Source: Bacillota bacterium (lineage in GTDB: Bacteria; Bacillota; Clostridia; Peptostreptococcales; Anaerovoracaceae). From it: a DNA stretch of 5,765 nucleotides. The notes below the pieces were generated by a model, which was not told the DNA's origin, ran no database searches, and worked only from the letters and a program-made list of their open reading frames with translations. The DNA is taken from the NCBI GenBank assembly GCA_016286935.1, contig JAEEUO010000082.1, forward strand, positions 1 to 5,765. Reading direction: 5' to 3'. A program made the position numbers and the translations under genes. Below, piece after piece: positions 5,448 through 5,765 of the stretch; position 1 is the first letter of the stretch, and every line of letters begins with the position of its first letter.

Positions 5448-5503
5448 ATCCGTCCGGCGCGAAAAAACGGACGAAAACACGTTCGAACGGTCCCCGAAAC
5501 CGC
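5448..5503. other. dus-greA spacer: no clear terminator; 10-bp palindrome
   Basis: The spacer contains CGTCCG (5451-5456) and CGGACG (5468-5473), which can pair across 11 bases but are not followed by a T tract, so I do not call a terminator. CGTTCGAACG (5480-5489) is a perfect 10-bp palindrome ending 14 bases before the greA -35 box. It could be a protein-binding site or chance. Read-through from dus into greA seems possible. Confidence 0.35.
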
Positions 5504-5532
5504 TTGACGCACCCGCAAAAACCGTGTAAAAT
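5504..5532 (+). promoter_or_regulatory. greA promoter
   Basis: A -35 TTGACG (5504-5509) and a -10 TAAAAT (5527-5532) are separated by exactly 17 bases. The predicted start near 5539 leaves a leader of roughly 77 bases before the greA ATG at 5616. Confidence 0.85.
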
Positions 5533-5551
5533 TTTGCGCATAGTCTCGACG

Positions 5552-5586
5552 AAAACGGGGCCGTTTTTACTTGATTCGGCGGCCCC
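5552..5586 (+). promoter_or_regulatory. Structured greA leader with competing hairpins
   Basis: Two alternative stems share bases. The first is AAAACGG (5552-5558) with CCGTTTT (5561-5567), which leaves a minimal loop and ends in a T run. The second is GGGGCCG (5557-5563) with CGGCCCC (5580-5586) across 16 bases. They cannot form together. The arrangement might modulate greA expression, though no ligand or sensor is apparent. Confidence 0.35.
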
Positions 5587-5615
5587 TAAAATAAACCGTA
5601 AGAAAGGGAAACAAA

Positions 5616-5765
5616 ATGAGTGAAAAAACGCTCCTGACCCAGGAAGGCTACGAAAAGATCGTAGCGGAACACGACTACCTCGTCAGCATCCGCCGCAAGG
5701 AAGTTGCGGAACACCTGAAGGAAGCGCGCTCCTACGGCGACCTCTCCGAAAACGCGGAATACGAC
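5616..5765 (+). CDS. greA: Transcript cleavage factor GreA, N-terminal part (3' end outside window)
   Basis: The first 50 codons are present and open to the window end. The segment LTQEGYEKIVAEHDYL (7-22) followed by RRKEVAEHLKEARSYGDLSENAEYD (26-50) is the diagnostic GreA N-terminal coiled coil. It includes the acidic GDLSEN(A/S)EYD tip, whose Asp and Glu residues coordinate the catalytic Mg2+ in the RNA polymerase secondary channel. GreA rescues backtracked polymerase by stimulating cleavage of the nascent RNA 3' end. The ATG at 5616 follows a modest GAAAGGG ribosome site (5602-5608) and has its own promoter upstream. The C-terminal FKBP-like domain lies outside the window. Confidence 0.96.
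   Translation, partial: MSEKTLLTQEGYEKIVAEHDYLVSIRRKEVAEHLKEARSYGDLSENAEYD

Noticed and set aside
5451..5473. Terminator after dus
   Set aside because: The CGTCCG/CGGACG arms are short, the loop is 11 bases of mostly A, and no T tract follows.
4290..5480. 396-codon minus-strand frame opposite dus
   Set aside because: It has no recognisable motif, an Arg/Asp/Ala-rich composition, and lies antisense to a well-supported gene.

Overview
The window is GC-rich (by eye, with C or G at most third codon positions). It reads as a stretch of housekeeping chromosome from a strictly anaerobic, Clostridia-like Firmicute. Three things point there: the redox repressor Rex, a clostridial-type 2[4Fe-4S] ferredoxin, and dus directly upstream of greA, a gene order common in Firmicutes. 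I see no insertion sequence, phage gene, tRNA, rRNA or CRISPR array. The taxonomic call is inference.

Layout. Bases 2-664 hold the 3' end of an ABC-F ATPase gene. A short spacer then carries a near-consensus promoter for a free-standing acyl carrier protein gene (800-1030), which is closed by an intrinsic terminator. Rex (1185-1835) follows, with its own promoter and a small palindrome over the -35 box. Rex converges on a minus-strand ferredoxin gene (1920-2090), and a 13-bp-arm hairpin between them can terminate transcription in both directions. Ferredoxin is divergent from a probable three-gene plus-strand operon: a P-loop/Asp23-like fusion protein (2244-3053), an AI-2E-family membrane protein (3097-4455) and a tRNA-dihydrouridine synthase (4452-5447, with a 4-base overlap). 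After a 168-base intergenic region with a good promoter and a structured leader, greA begins at 5616 and runs off the window.

How the genes relate. Most are independent core functions: ribosome-associated ATPase, fatty acid carrier, NADH/NAD+ sensing, electron transfer, tRNA modification and transcript cleavage. Rex beside a ferredoxin gene is a plausible redox pairing, but no canonical Rex operator is visible at the ferredoxin promoter.

The least-understood item is the 2244-3053 protein. It joins an N-terminal Walker-A NTPase-like region to a C-terminal domain resembling Asp23/Gls24 envelope-stress proteins. A perfect 26-bp palindrome lies between it and the ferredoxin gene, immediately beside a second inverted repeat that covers the ferredoxin -35 box. 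That divergent control region and the fusion protein deserve the closest look. Nothing else suggests a wholly new system.
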